Shown here: positions 34,828-42,233 of the stretch, piece after piece | Position numbering within the stretch: the first letter of the stretch is position 1 | Layout: each line of letters begins with the position of its first letter | DNA from: Phycisphaeraceae bacterium | GTDB lineage: Bacteria > Planctomycetota > Phycisphaerae > Phycisphaerales > Phycisphaeraceae | Direction of reading: 5' to 3' | Length of the DNA: 64,000 nucleotides | NCBI GenBank assembly: GCA_028284155.1 | Contig: JANQSF010000058.1 | Location: 24,732-88,731, forward strand | The notes under the pieces: generated by a model | The model's input: the letters and a program-made list of their open reading frames with translations, nothing else | Databases searched by the model: none | What the model was told of the DNA's origin: nothing | Made by a program: the position numbers and the translations under genes

Positions 34828-35445
34828 CTACCTGTAATACCAATGCAAACTCATCGCCCCGTACGCGCGCGAGTCCGGCCCTTCCCAACCTTCGATCGCG
34901 GGCGCCTCGGCCTCCGTCTCGCCGCGCAGCATCAGGACGGCGCCGTGGACGCAGGCGTCGGCCAAGGCAGCGCCGAGCGCGGCGATCTTGCTCGTCGCCT
35001 GTTCGTCACGCAGCAGCGCGTAGGGCGGGTCGAGCATGACCAGGCGGACGGGCGTCTCGGGCAGCGATCGCACCCAAAGGTCGGGCGGCTCGAACGCGAG
35101 CACATCGACACCGAGCACGGTCGCGCGGTCGGCCAGGTCGAGATCGTCAAGGTTCTTTTCAAGCAGCCTGCGGGCCGTGCGGTCGCGGTCGACAAAGACG
35201 CAGTGGTCCGCCCCGCGCGACAACGCCTCCAGCCCGAGGCTGCCCGTCCCGCAGAACACGTCGAGCGCGATCAGCGGCACGCCCGGCTCACCCGGGGGCG
35301 GCTCGTCGGCGAATGGCAATGCGCGGGCCTGGATGAGCCGACTGAAGGCCGCCTCCTTGACACGGTCGGTGATCGGCCGAGTCGTCTTCTCGTCCAGCGG
35401 GCCGAGGATCGGCCGTCTGCGATGGGTGCCGCCGATGATGCGCAT
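34828..35445 (-). CDS. rsmD: 16S rRNA (guanine(966)-N(2))-methyltransferase
   Basis: The 205-aa protein begins MRIIGGTHRRRPI, typical of RsmD, followed by RPITDRVKEAAFSRL. The SAM-binding motif is LDVFCGTGSLGLEALSRGA and the catalytic DPPY occurs in VMLDPPYALL. The enzyme methylates G966 (E. coli numbering) of 16S rRNA with SAM. Length is near the ~190-200 norm; the Pro-rich stretch FADEPPPGEPG is slightly longer than usual. The start is the ATG at 35445; longer starts add unrelated residues. Confidence 0.93.
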   Translation of the reverse strand: MRIIGGTHRRRPILGPLDEKTTRPITDRVKEAAFSRLIQARALPFADEPPPGEPGVPLIALDVFCGTGSLGLEALSRGADHCVFVDRDRTARRLLEKNLDDLDLADRATVLGVDVLAFEPPDLWVRSLPETPVRLVMLDPPYALLRDEQATSKIAALGAALADACVHGAVLMLRGETEAEAPAIEGWEGPDSRAYGAMSLHWYYR

Positions 35446-35547
35446 GAAGTCTTGAAGCGATGAGGGACAAGCGACGAGCCACAAGGGGTGTGACACGGTA
35501 CACGTGGGGTGGGGGTTGAGCAATGGGTGGAGGTGTGGTTGGGCATC

Positions 35548-35566
35548 GCGCTAAGCCGCAAGCGGC
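35548..35566 (-). repeat. Family A repeat, single copy
   Basis: An exact reverse complement of GCCGCTTGCGGCTTAGCGC in the gap between rsmD and the methyltransferase gene. Confidence 0.8.
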
Positions 35567-35589
35567 CAAGAATTGGTGCGCCATTCCCA

Positions 35590-35630
35590 ACCCTTCGTGC
35601 CTCCGTGCCTAGGTGCCTTCGTGCCTTCCC
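35590..35630 (-). repeat. Family G repeat upstream of methyltransferase gene
   Basis: TTCGTGCCTCCGTGCCTAGG-type sequence. Its inverted partner at 36513-36550 lies just after the methyltransferase gene, so the gene is bracketed by inverted copies. Confidence 0.8.
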
Positions 35631-35655
35631 CTCGTCCCTTGTCGCTTCCGCCCCG

Positions 35656-35661
35656 TATACT
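35656..35661 (+). promoter_or_regulatory. -10-like box TATACT before methyltransferase gene
   Basis: TATACT ends 8 nt before the ATG at 35670, suggesting a leaderless transcript. Confidence 0.35.
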
Positions 35662-35669
35662 CTGCGGCC

Positions 35670-36503
35670 ATGAGTAAGCAACGAAAGAAAAAGAAAAAGG
35701 CCGGGCCCGGCAAGGCCGCCTCGGCGGACAAGTACGACCTGTACCAGAAGTCGGTGCAGGTGCCGGACTACGAGGCAGACTTTCTGGACCGCGTCTACAA
35801 GGACGAGTTCGGCAAGTCGCCGAGCGTGCTGCGCGAGGACTTCTGCGGCACGTTCGCCGTCTGCTGCGAGTGGGTCAAGAAGGATTCGACCCGCCAGGCG
35901 ATCGGTGTCGACCTCGACCCCGAGCCGTTGGCGTGGGGACGCGAACACAACCTGTCGAAGATCAAGCCGGAGCAACAGGAGCGCGTCACGTTACTCAAAG
36001 CCGACGTGCGCGAGGTGCAGGGCACCAAGGCCGACATCGTCGCCGCGGAAAACTTTTCGTGGTGGATCTTCAAGACCCGCGACGACGTGAAGCGGTACTT
36101 CAAAGCCGCCTACGACAACCTCGCTGACGAGGGCGTGTTCGTGCTCGACTGCATGGGCGGCTCCGACGTGCAGATCGAGGACCAGGAAGACATCCACAAG
36201 TACAAGGGATTCAAGTACGTCTGGGAAGAAGAACGCTTCGACCCGATCACGCATGACTGCCGGTTCCACATCCACTTCCGGTTCAAGGACGGCAGCGAGA
36301 TGTCGGAGGCGTTTACCTACGACTGGCGGCTGTGGACGCTGCCCGAGGCCCGCGAGATGCTGCTCGAAACCGGCTTCCGGCAGGTGCATTTCTATTGGGA
36401 AGGCACGGACCCGGAAACGGGCGAGGGGAACGACGTGTACTCGAAGGAAACATCCGCTCCGGCCGACGCGGTGTGGATCGCGTACATCGTCGGTGTGAAG
36501 TAG
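35670..36503 (+). CDS. Class I SAM-dependent methyltransferase
   Basis: The 277-aa protein opens with a Lys-rich stretch (SKQRKKKKKAGPGK) and then a methyltransferase fold: LREDFCGTFAVCCEWV (SAM loop) and IGVDLDPEPLAWG (acidic residue for the ribose). VFVLDCMGG and the C-terminal strands follow. The DFCGT motif is shared with a set of planctomycete and other bacterial methyltransferases of unknown substrate. The gene stands alone between inverted family G repeats, which may reflect past mobility but proves nothing. The substrate is unknown. Confidence 0.85.
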   Translation: MSKQRKKKKKAGPGKAASADKYDLYQKSVQVPDYEADFLDRVYKDEFGKSPSVLREDFCGTFAVCCEWVKKDSTRQAIGVDLDPEPLAWGREHNLSKIKPEQQERVTLLKADVREVQGTKADIVAAENFSWWIFKTRDDVKRYFKAAYDNLADEGVFVLDCMGGSDVQIEDQEDIHKYKGFKYVWEEERFDPITHDCRFHIHFRFKDGSEMSEAFTYDWRLWTLPEAREMLLETGFRQVHFYWEGTDPETGEGNDVYSKETSAPADAVWIAYIVGVK

Positions 36504-36512
36504 GCGAGCAGA

Positions 36513-36550
36513 AAGGCACGAAGGCACGGAGGCACTCAGGCACGAAGGGT
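36513..36550 (+). repeat. Family G repeat downstream of methyltransferase gene
   Basis: GGCACGAAGGCACGGAGGCA-type repeat with a second partial unit ending CACGAAGGGTGGG; inverted relative to 35590-35630. Confidence 0.8.
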
Positions 36551-36573
36551 GGGGGCGAATGTACATCTTCAGG

Positions 36574-36592
36574 GCCCCTTTGGGCTTAGCGC
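36574..36592 (+). repeat. Degenerate family A repeat before hisS
   Basis: GCCCCTTTGGGCTTAGCGC differs from the family A consensus in the stem but keeps the GGCTTAGCGC end. Confidence 0.6.
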
Positions 36593-36604
36593 GTGTGGGG
36601 CACC

Positions 36605-36610
36605 TAAACT
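36605..36610 (+). promoter_or_regulatory. -10-like box TAAACT before hisS
   Basis: TAAACT ends 9 nt before the hisS ATG, as seen for several other genes here. No -35 box is evident. Confidence 0.35.
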
Positions 36611-36619
36611 CGATTCGAC

Positions 36620-37912
36620 ATGAAACTCCAATCCCCCAAAGGCACGCGCGACTTCTACCCGAAGGAGATGGCCGATCACAACTACGTGATCGACGCCTGG
36701 CGGCGGGTCTCGATCCGCAACGGGTACGAGCAGATCGACGGGCCGATCTTCGAGACGCTCGACCTGTACAAGATCAAGTCGGGTGAGGGGATCGTCAGTG
36801 AGCTGTTCAGCTTCCGGCGCACGGGCGGCGACACCGACTACGCGATCCGCCCCGAGTTCACGCCGACGCTGGCCCGCATGGTCGCCGCTAAGGCCAACGC
36901 GTTGCCCAAGCCGATCAAGTGGTTCTGCACACCCAACTTCTGCCGGGCGGAGCGGCCGCAACGCGGTCGGCTGCGCGAGTTCTGGCAGTGGAACGTCGAC
37001 ATCCTCGGCCTCGACTCACCGTTGGCCGACGCGGAGGTCATCTTCACGGCCGTCGACCTGTTCGCGGAGTTGGGCCTGACGCACGAGCAGGTGCGGGTCA
37101 AGATCAGCCACCGCGACACGACCCGCCACATCCTGCTCAAGCTCGGCGTTTCGGACGACCGAATGCTCGCCGCGTTCAACCTGCTCGACCGCCGCGAGAA
37201 GATGGACGACGACGCGTTCGTCAAGGCCGCGGCCGACCTCGGCCTGGAAGAGCACAACGTCAAGCGGTTCGACGAGGTCTGTCGGATGACGTACTCGATC
37301 GGCGGGTTGGCCGCGCTGCGCGCGTCGGTCGGCGCCGGCGTCGATCTTTCTGACCTCGAAGGTTTGGACGAGCAACTCAAGGCGTTCGGCATCGCCGACT
37401 GGTGCGAGTACGACCTGGGCATCGTGCGCGGGTTGGCCTACTACACGGGCACGGTGTTCGAGATCAAGGAGGTCAGCGGCGTCGAACGCGCGATCGCCGG
37501 CGGCGGGCGGTACGACAAGCTGATCGAGCTGTTCGACGGCCCGCCGACGCCGGCCGTCGGGTTCGGCATGGGCGACGTCGTATTGACTAATGTATTATTA
37601 GATAAGGGCCTGATGCCCGAAGACGCGTCGCCGGCGCCGGACGTGTTTCTCATCGCCGCCAGTGACGCGGGCGCGGCGCAACTGCCGGCCGTCGCGTCGC
37701 AACTGCGCCGTGCGGGCCTGCATGCGCGGTTCAGCTACAAAGCGACACGCAACATCGGCAAGCTGTTGCGTGATGCGACAACGTCGCGGGCACGCTACAC
37801 CGTCATTGTGGACGATCGCATTTCAGAGAACATCGTCGCGATGAAAGACATGGCCAGCGGCGAGCAGAGCGATGTCGCGCTCGACCAGATAGCAGACCAG
37901 ATCAATCAGTGA
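36620..37912 (+). CDS. hisS: Histidine--tRNA ligase
   Basis: HisRS (430 aa) charges tRNA-His. Class II motifs are visible: motif 2 with WFCTPNFCRAERPQRGRLRE, the histidine-binding stretch GLAYYTGTVFEI, motif 3 with AIAGGGRYDKLI, and a C-terminal anticodon-binding domain. The start KGTRDFYPKEM is typical. An 11-bp overlap with the convergent downstream gene suggests tight packing. The central part is slightly unusual (RREKMDDDAFVK), as in the archaeal/eukaryal-like or alternate bacterial branch of HisRS; this is an impression from motif wording only. Confidence 0.95.
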   Translation: MKLQSPKGTRDFYPKEMADHNYVIDAWRRVSIRNGYEQIDGPIFETLDLYKIKSGEGIVSELFSFRRTGGDTDYAIRPEFTPTLARMVAAKANALPKPIKWFCTPNFCRAERPQRGRLREFWQWNVDILGLDSPLADAEVIFTAVDLFAELGLTHEQVRVKISHRDTTRHILLKLGVSDDRMLAAFNLLDRREKMDDDAFVKAAADLGLEEHNVKRFDEVCRMTYSIGGLAALRASVGAGVDLSDLEGLDEQLKAFGIADWCEYDLGIVRGLAYYTGTVFEIKEVSGVERAIAGGGRYDKLIELFDGPPTPAVGFGMGDVVLTNVLLDKGLMPEDASPAPDVFLIAASDAGAAQLPAVASQLRRAGLHARFSYKATRNIGKLLRDATTSRARYTVIVDDRISENIVAMKDMASGEQSDVALDQIADQINQ

Positions 37913-38375
37913 TCGCCTGTGAAGGTTCAGGTCGTCGCCAGGCTGCGGCGATCAGGCCGATCAGGATCAGAACGACCGCGGTCTTGATCAGCCCGTCGAT
38001 CGACCACCACATGCGAAACCACGTGCTGATGGCGACGGTGCTCGCGCCCATCGCGAATAGGCTCACGCGCTTGGCGAACTCGGCTGGCAGTAAGCGCAAC
38101 GCCGTCGCCAGCAACGTCGCCGCACAAACCACGTGCAGGACGAACAATGCGGGGTGTTGCACCAGCGCGAGGCGCGGGATCGGGTTCGCCTCGATCGCGG
38201 CTGCGCGGTCGCCCGCCCAGTAGTCAGCCGGTTGGCCGAGCAGTGTGACGGTCATGTCCGTGGCGATGAAGCACACCGGGCCGAGCACGATCCACAACGG
38301 GCGCTGCTCCGCCGCGCGTAGGAGTCGCTTCCACAACGTCAGGGGCGAACGTGATTGGGGTGGTGTGATCGTCAT
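37902..38375 (-). CDS. Small four-helix membrane protein
   Basis: The 157-aa protein has four hydrophobic segments (PLWIVLGPVCFIATDMTVTL, then two in the middle, then TAVVLILIGLIAAAW). No Cys or catalytic motif stands out. The start ATG at 38375 follows a non-coding stretch; longer frames upstream overlap the HYExAFE gene on the other strand. It runs convergently into the hisS 3' end. The function is unknown. Confidence 0.7.
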   Translation of the reverse strand: MTITPPQSRSPLTLWKRLLRAAEQRPLWIVLGPVCFIATDMTVTLLGQPADYWAGDRAAAIEANPIPRLALVQHPALFVLHVVCAATLLATALRLLPAEFAKRVSLFAMGASTVAISTWFRMWWSIDGLIKTAVVLILIGLIAAAWRRPEPSQAITD

Positions 38376-38426
38376 AGGCAAATTGTACCGGGGCGTGACA
38401 CAACCGCGGCCTCCAACGCGACCTGA

Positions 38427-38432
38427 TACACT
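38427..38432 (+). promoter_or_regulatory. -10-like box TACACT before the HYExAFE gene
   Basis: TACACT ends 12 nt before the ATG at 38445. Confidence 0.3.
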
Positions 38433-38444
38433 GCCCGCCCGGGC

Positions 38445-38954
38445 ATGGCTCAACGGCGATTCCATTACGACGTCGCGTTCGAACGCTACCTGCGTGAGCG
38501 GACATTGCCCTACATCGCCGTCGACGAGGCCAAGCGGTCCCTGCAGAGCACCGACCCGCCGTCGTCGCTGAAGAACTTCGACTTCGTCGTCTACTCGCCG
38601 TCGAAGACCAACCTGCTGATCGACGTGAAGGGGCGGAAGCACTCGGGCAAGAGCAACCGCAGCCTCGACAATTGGGTGACCGACGGCGACGTGACGTGCA
38701 TGGGCCAATGGGAGGGCATCTTCGGCGAGGGGTTCACGGCCGCGTTCGTCTTTTTGTATTGGTGCCAGGCCCAGCCGCCCGACGCCCTGTTCCAGGAGGT
38801 GTTCGAGTCGAGCGACCGGTGGTACGCCGTGCTGGCGATCACGCTGGACGATTACAAGGCCCACATGCGGCAGCGCAGCCCCAAGTGGGGCACGGTGAGC
38901 ATGCCGGCCGACGCGTTCAACCGGTTGGCCGTGCCGCTGCGTGAGTTGCTCTGA
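38445..38954 (+). CDS. HYExAFE family protein (nuclease-like fold)
   Basis: The 169-aa protein begins with FHYDVAFERYLRE, a match (E to D) to the HYExAFE motif that names a planctomycete protein family. A LLIDVKGRKHSG stretch resembles the catalytic core of PD-(D/E)xK nucleases (Asp, then D-x-K), and NFDFVVYSP before it supplies another acidic residue. The family's role is not established as far as I know. A nuclease-like or DNA-binding role is inferred only from the core. It is followed at once by a family A repeat and then the ileS regulatory region. Confidence 0.85.
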   Translation: MAQRRFHYDVAFERYLRERTLPYIAVDEAKRSLQSTDPPSSLKNFDFVVYSPSKTNLLIDVKGRKHSGKSNRSLDNWVTDGDVTCMGQWEGIFGEGFTAAFVFLYWCQAQPPDALFQEVFESSDRWYAVLAITLDDYKAHMRQRSPKWGTVSMPADAFNRLAVPLRELL

Positions 38955-38955
38955 C

Positions 38956-38974
38956 GCCGCTTGCGGCTTAGCGC
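38956..38974 (+). repeat. Family A repeat after the HYExAFE gene
   Basis: GCCGCTTGCGGCTTAGCGC begins 2 nt after the stop codon. Confidence 0.8.
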
Positions 38975-38985
38975 TCTCGCTCTGC

Positions 38986-39013
38986 TTGCCTGCGCTGTCT
39001 GCCGCTCTATACT
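38986..39013 (+). promoter_or_regulatory. Promoter of the ileS leader
   Basis: TTGCCT and TATACT are separated by 16 bp. Transcription would start near 39020, giving a leader of about 187 nt before ileS. Confidence 0.55.
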
Positions 39014-39040
39014 TGCCCCGATAACCGATTGACGACCGAC

Positions 39041-39100
39041 ATGCACACCCCCGCCCGCATCATCGCCGAGATTACCATTACCCGCCCCGCGCGGCGGTAG
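39041..39100 (+). CDS. Putative ileS leader peptide (Ile-rich, 19 aa)
   Basis: The 19-codon frame MHTPARIIAEITITRPARR has four Ile codons (ATC, ATC, ATT, ATT) at positions 7, 8, 11 and 13, just upstream of the isoleucyl-tRNA synthetase gene. Ribosome stalling at these codons when Ile-tRNA(Ile) is scarce would leave the antiterminator arm at 39096-39102 free. The stop codon (39098-39100) lies inside that arm, so a ribosome finishing the peptide would cover it. The design resembles the pheM leader of pheST and the thr and ilv leaders of enterobacteria. No clear Shine-Dalgarno is present. Confidence 0.65.
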   Translation: MHTPARIIAEITITRPARR

Positions 39101-39158
39101 GGTCGGCGATGCTCACGCACCAACGCACGACGCCCTGCCCCGCGAGGCAGGGTTTTTT
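39096..39158 (+). terminator. ileS attenuator (antiterminator arm and intrinsic terminator)
   Basis: The terminator is CCCTGCC (39133-39139) paired with GGCAGGG (39146-39152) followed by six T (39153-39158). The alternative arm GGTAGGG (39096-39102) can pair with the same CCCTGCC (one G-U), which would abolish the terminator. The upstream segment ACCCGCC (39080-39086) can in turn pair imperfectly with the antiterminator region. These mutually exclusive pairings are the classical layout of ribosome-mediated attenuation. Confidence 0.75.
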
Positions 39159-39206
39159 GTTGACACGACACTCCGACGCCACGTTGCCAACCTGAACGGT
39201 CCACCC

Positions 39207-42113
39207 ATGACCCAGCAAACCGAAAAACGCACTTACAAGAAGACGCTGAACCTGCCCAAGACGTCGTTCAGCATGAAGGCCAACCTCGTGCAGAACGAGC
39301 CGGCCTCGATGAAGCGGTGGGACAAGCTCAAGCTCTACGAGAAGCTGCGCGAGGCTGAGCACCCGAAGGGACGCTACGCGTTCCACGACGGCCCGCCTTA
39401 CGCCAACGGTTCGATCCACCTGGGCCACCTGCTCAACAAGGTGCTCAAGGACCTGGTCGTCCGCACGAAGACCATGGCCGGCTACGACGTGCCCTACACG
39501 CCGGGCTGGGATTGCCACGGCCTGCCCATCGAACACAAGGTCATGCAGGAGGCGCAAGAAAAAGATGGAGCGCAGGGCGGAAGCCCCGCGCCTGGTGACG
39601 TAAACGAAAACGCCCCGCAACCTAACGTCAAAGACGCCGAACGCATGGCTGTCCGCCGCGCGTGCAAGAAGTACGCGCAGAAGTACATCAAGCTGCAGGC
39701 CAAGCAGATGCAACGTCTGCTTACTGTGGCCGACTATGACAACCCGTACCTGACCATGGTCCCCGGCTACGAGGGCGCCGTGCTCGACGTGTTCGCCGAC
39801 CTCGTCGGAAAGGGGCTTGTCTACCGCATGAAGAAGCCGGTGCACTGGTCGATCGACAACCAGACCGCGCTGGCCGACGCCGAACTCGAATACTACGACC
39901 GGGAAGACACCAGCGTCTACGTCGAGTTCGAGCTGAGTGACCCCGACCAATTGCCGTGCGACCACAAGGTCGAACACGCGGCGCTCATGATCTGGACGAC
40001 CACGCCGTGGACGCTGCCCGCGAACCTGGCCGTGGCGGTGCACGCCGATCATGAGTACGGCCTGTACCGCGCGCAGGACACGGGCAAGGTCGAGCATGTG
40101 ATCGTCGCCCGCGACCTGGCCAAGAAGGCGCTGCGCACCGACGAAGACGAACCGCTGGCGACGTTCCGCGGCACCGACCTGGTCGGCCTGCGCTACACAC
40201 ACCCATTCATCGACGACGGCGACCACCGGCAGGTCGTCGCGGCCGACTACGTCACACTCGAAGACGGCACGGGTTTGGTGCATACCGCGCCGGGGCACGG
40301 TGTCGAGGACTACCAGACCGGCTTGAAGCACGGGCTGGACATCTACTGCCCCGTTCGCAACGACGGCACGTTCGACGACACCGCCCCGGAATGGCTGCGC
40401 GGTAAGAGCGTCTGGGAAGCGAACGACCTGGTCGTCGAACGCCTGCGCGGGTCGGGTCATCTGTATTTCGACCACAAGTTCAACCACTCCTATCCGCACG
40501 ACTGGCGGGGCAAGAGCCCGGTCATTTTCCGCGCGACCGAGCAGTGGTTCGTCGATGTGAACAAGCCGATCGAGGGCGGCGGGTCGTTGCAGCAGCGCGC
40601 CCTCGACGTGACCGCCAACGACGTGAAGTTCTACCCCGAGTGGGGCCGCAACCGCATGCGCGGCATGCTGGAGACTCGGCCGGACTGGTGCCTCAGTCGG
40701 CAGCGCGCCTGGGGCCTGCCGATCCCCGCGTTCTTCGGTCCCGAGCCGGACCAATACCTGCTCACGCGCGCGTCGGTCTCGGCCGTGGCCGACAAGGTGC
40801 GCGAACACGGCAGCGACGCGTGGTTCAAGGCGCCCCCGGAAGTACTGCTCGAAAACTATGACGTGAACAACGACCCTGACGCGCCCGATTGGCTCAACGC
40901 CGATCGGCCTGGGGACTTAAGTCCCCAAGCCAGTGTCGACTTCCGTAGCCAGTTAACCAAAGCCCATGACATCTTCGACGTCTGGTTCGAGTCCGGCTCG
41001 TCGTGGAACGCGGCGCTCAAGCGCATGCAGGGCGACTACCCGGCTGACCTGTACCTCGAAGGTTCCGACCAGCACCGCGGCTGGTTCCAGTTGTCGCTCC
41101 TTCCAGGTGTCGGCGTGACCGGTCAATCGCCGTTCAAGTCGGTCCTGACGCACGGCTTCATGGTCGATCGGCACGGCAAGAAGATGTCCAAGAGCGACGG
41201 CAACGCCCTGAACGTGGACGACTTGTTGAAAGATTACGGCGCGGACGTTTGCCGCTGGTGGGTCAGTTCGCTGAATACCGACAACGACATCAAGGTCGAC
41301 CCCGAGTATTTCAAGGTCGCCGGCGAAGAGTATCGCAAGGTGCGCAACACCTTGCGGTTCATTCTGAGCAACCTCGGCGACTTCGACATGCACACGCAGA
41401 AGGTGCGGTTCGAGGACGAGGACGCGACGAGCATCGACGCGTGGGCGACGCGGGCGTCGGTCGAACTGTCCGACACGGTCTTGGCCGCGTTCGAGTCGTT
41501 CGCGTTCCGCAAAGCGCACGAAGCGATCCACAACTTCTGCAACGACACGATGTCGGCGGTCTACCTGGCGGCGGTCAAGGATCGGCTCTACTGCGACGCG
41601 CCCGACAGCCGACGCCGACGTCGGACGCAGGCGACGCTGTACCGCGTGGCGACGACGCTGATCCGCCTGCTCGCGCCGATCCTGCCGCACACGGCCGACG
41701 AGGCGTGGGCTGCGCTCGAGGGCGAGGGCGCCAAGTGTGTCCACCTGATGAAGTTCCACGACGTGACGTGTACGAAGCAGATCCCGGTCGACGTCCGTTG
41801 GCCGAAGGTGCTCGAACTGCGCGACACGTGGATGCGGGCGCTCGAGCAATTCCGCCAATCCAACGACGTGGACAACCCGCTCGATTTAGGTTTGTGCGTC
41901 CCCGATGCACTCGAAGGTTTCGACACGACCGACCTGGCCGACCTGTGCGGCATCAGTCGGTTCGAGACGGGGGCGGATGTCGACGGCCCGACCGTCGTCG
42001 ACCTGCGCGACGAGCCGCGTTGCGAGCGGTCGTGGAAGCGCGACGGCACGGTGCAGGTGCGCAGCGACGGCGGGTCGTTGTGCGACCGATGCGCGGCGGC
42101 GGTGGGTGTGTGA
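39207..42113 (+). CDS. ileS: Isoleucine--tRNA ligase
   Basis: The 968-aa class I synthetase has the HIGH-type motif in NGSIHLGHLLNKVLKD near residue 75, the CP1 editing domain (WTTTPWTLPANLAVAVH; TAPGHGVEDY) and KMSKS in GKKMSKSDGNALNVDD near residue 655. The C-terminal anticodon-binding helices follow, with a final CDRC. Two places look like repeat-derived insertions kept in frame: GC-rich DNA at about 39570-39605 (coding DGAQGGSPAPGDVNE) and a near-perfect 26-bp palindrome at 40906-40931. The promoter and attenuator lie upstream. A strong terminator follows at 42139. Confidence 0.97.
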   Translation: MTQQTEKRTYKKTLNLPKTSFSMKANLVQNEPASMKRWDKLKLYEKLREAEHPKGRYAFHDGPPYANGSIHLGHLLNKVLKDLVVRTKTMAGYDVPYTPGWDCHGLPIEHKVMQEAQEKDGAQGGSPAPGDVNENAPQPNVKDAERMAVRRACKKYAQKYIKLQAKQMQRLLTVADYDNPYLTMVPGYEGAVLDVFADLVGKGLVYRMKKPVHWSIDNQTALADAELEYYDREDTSVYVEFELSDPDQLPCDHKVEHAALMIWTTTPWTLPANLAVAVHADHEYGLYRAQDTGKVEHVIVARDLAKKALRTDEDEPLATFRGTDLVGLRYTHPFIDDGDHRQVVAADYVTLEDGTGLVHTAPGHGVEDYQTGLKHGLDIYCPVRNDGTFDDTAPEWLRGKSVWEANDLVVERLRGSGHLYFDHKFNHSYPHDWRGKSPVIFRATEQWFVDVNKPIEGGGSLQQRALDVTANDVKFYPEWGRNRMRGMLETRPDWCLSRQRAWGLPIPAFFGPEPDQYLLTRASVSAVADKVREHGSDAWFKAPPEVLLENYDVNNDPDAPDWLNADRPGDLSPQASVDFRSQLTKAHDIFDVWFESGSSWNAALKRMQGDYPADLYLEGSDQHRGWFQLSLLPGVGVTGQSPFKSVLTHGFMVDRHGKKMSKSDGNALNVDDLLKDYGADVCRWWVSSLNTDNDIKVDPEYFKVAGEEYRKVRNTLRFILSNLGDFDMHTQKVRFEDEDATSIDAWATRASVELSDTVLAAFESFAFRKAHEAIHNFCNDTMSAVYLAAVKDRLYCDAPDSRRRRRTQATLYRVATTLIRLLAPILPHTADEAWAALEGEGAKCVHLMKFHDVTCTKQIPVDVRWPKVLELRDTWMRALEQFRQSNDVDNPLDLGLCVPDALEGFDTTDLADLCGISRFETGADVDGPTVVDLRDEPRCERSWKRDGTVQVRSDGGSLCDRCAAAVGV

Positions 42114-42138
42114 TCGTTTGACTGAGTGTGGAAAGGAA

Positions 42139-42175
42139 AACAGCCGCGACGGGTTGCGTCGCGGCTGTTGTTTTT
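42139..42175 (+). terminator. Intrinsic terminator after ileS
   Basis: AACAGCCGCGAC (42139-42150) pairs with GTCGCGGCTGTT (42158-42169), followed by a T-run (TTGTTTTT). Confidence 0.85.
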
Positions 42176-42196
42176 GAGCTTCGTTGATGTTGACTC

Positions 42197-42215
42197 GCGC
42201 TAAGCCGCAAGCGGC
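42197..42215 (-). repeat. Family A repeat, single copy
   Basis: The reverse complement of GCCGCTTGCGGCTTAGCGC, between the ileS terminator and the convergent FKBP gene. Confidence 0.8.
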
Positions 42216-42233
42216 CTTGCGCTGGTCGGTGGG

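Noticed and set aside
39014..39206. T-box riboswitch upstream of ileS
   Set aside because: No AGGGTGGNACCGCG T-box sequence; the terminator competes instead with an arm overlapping a leader frame.
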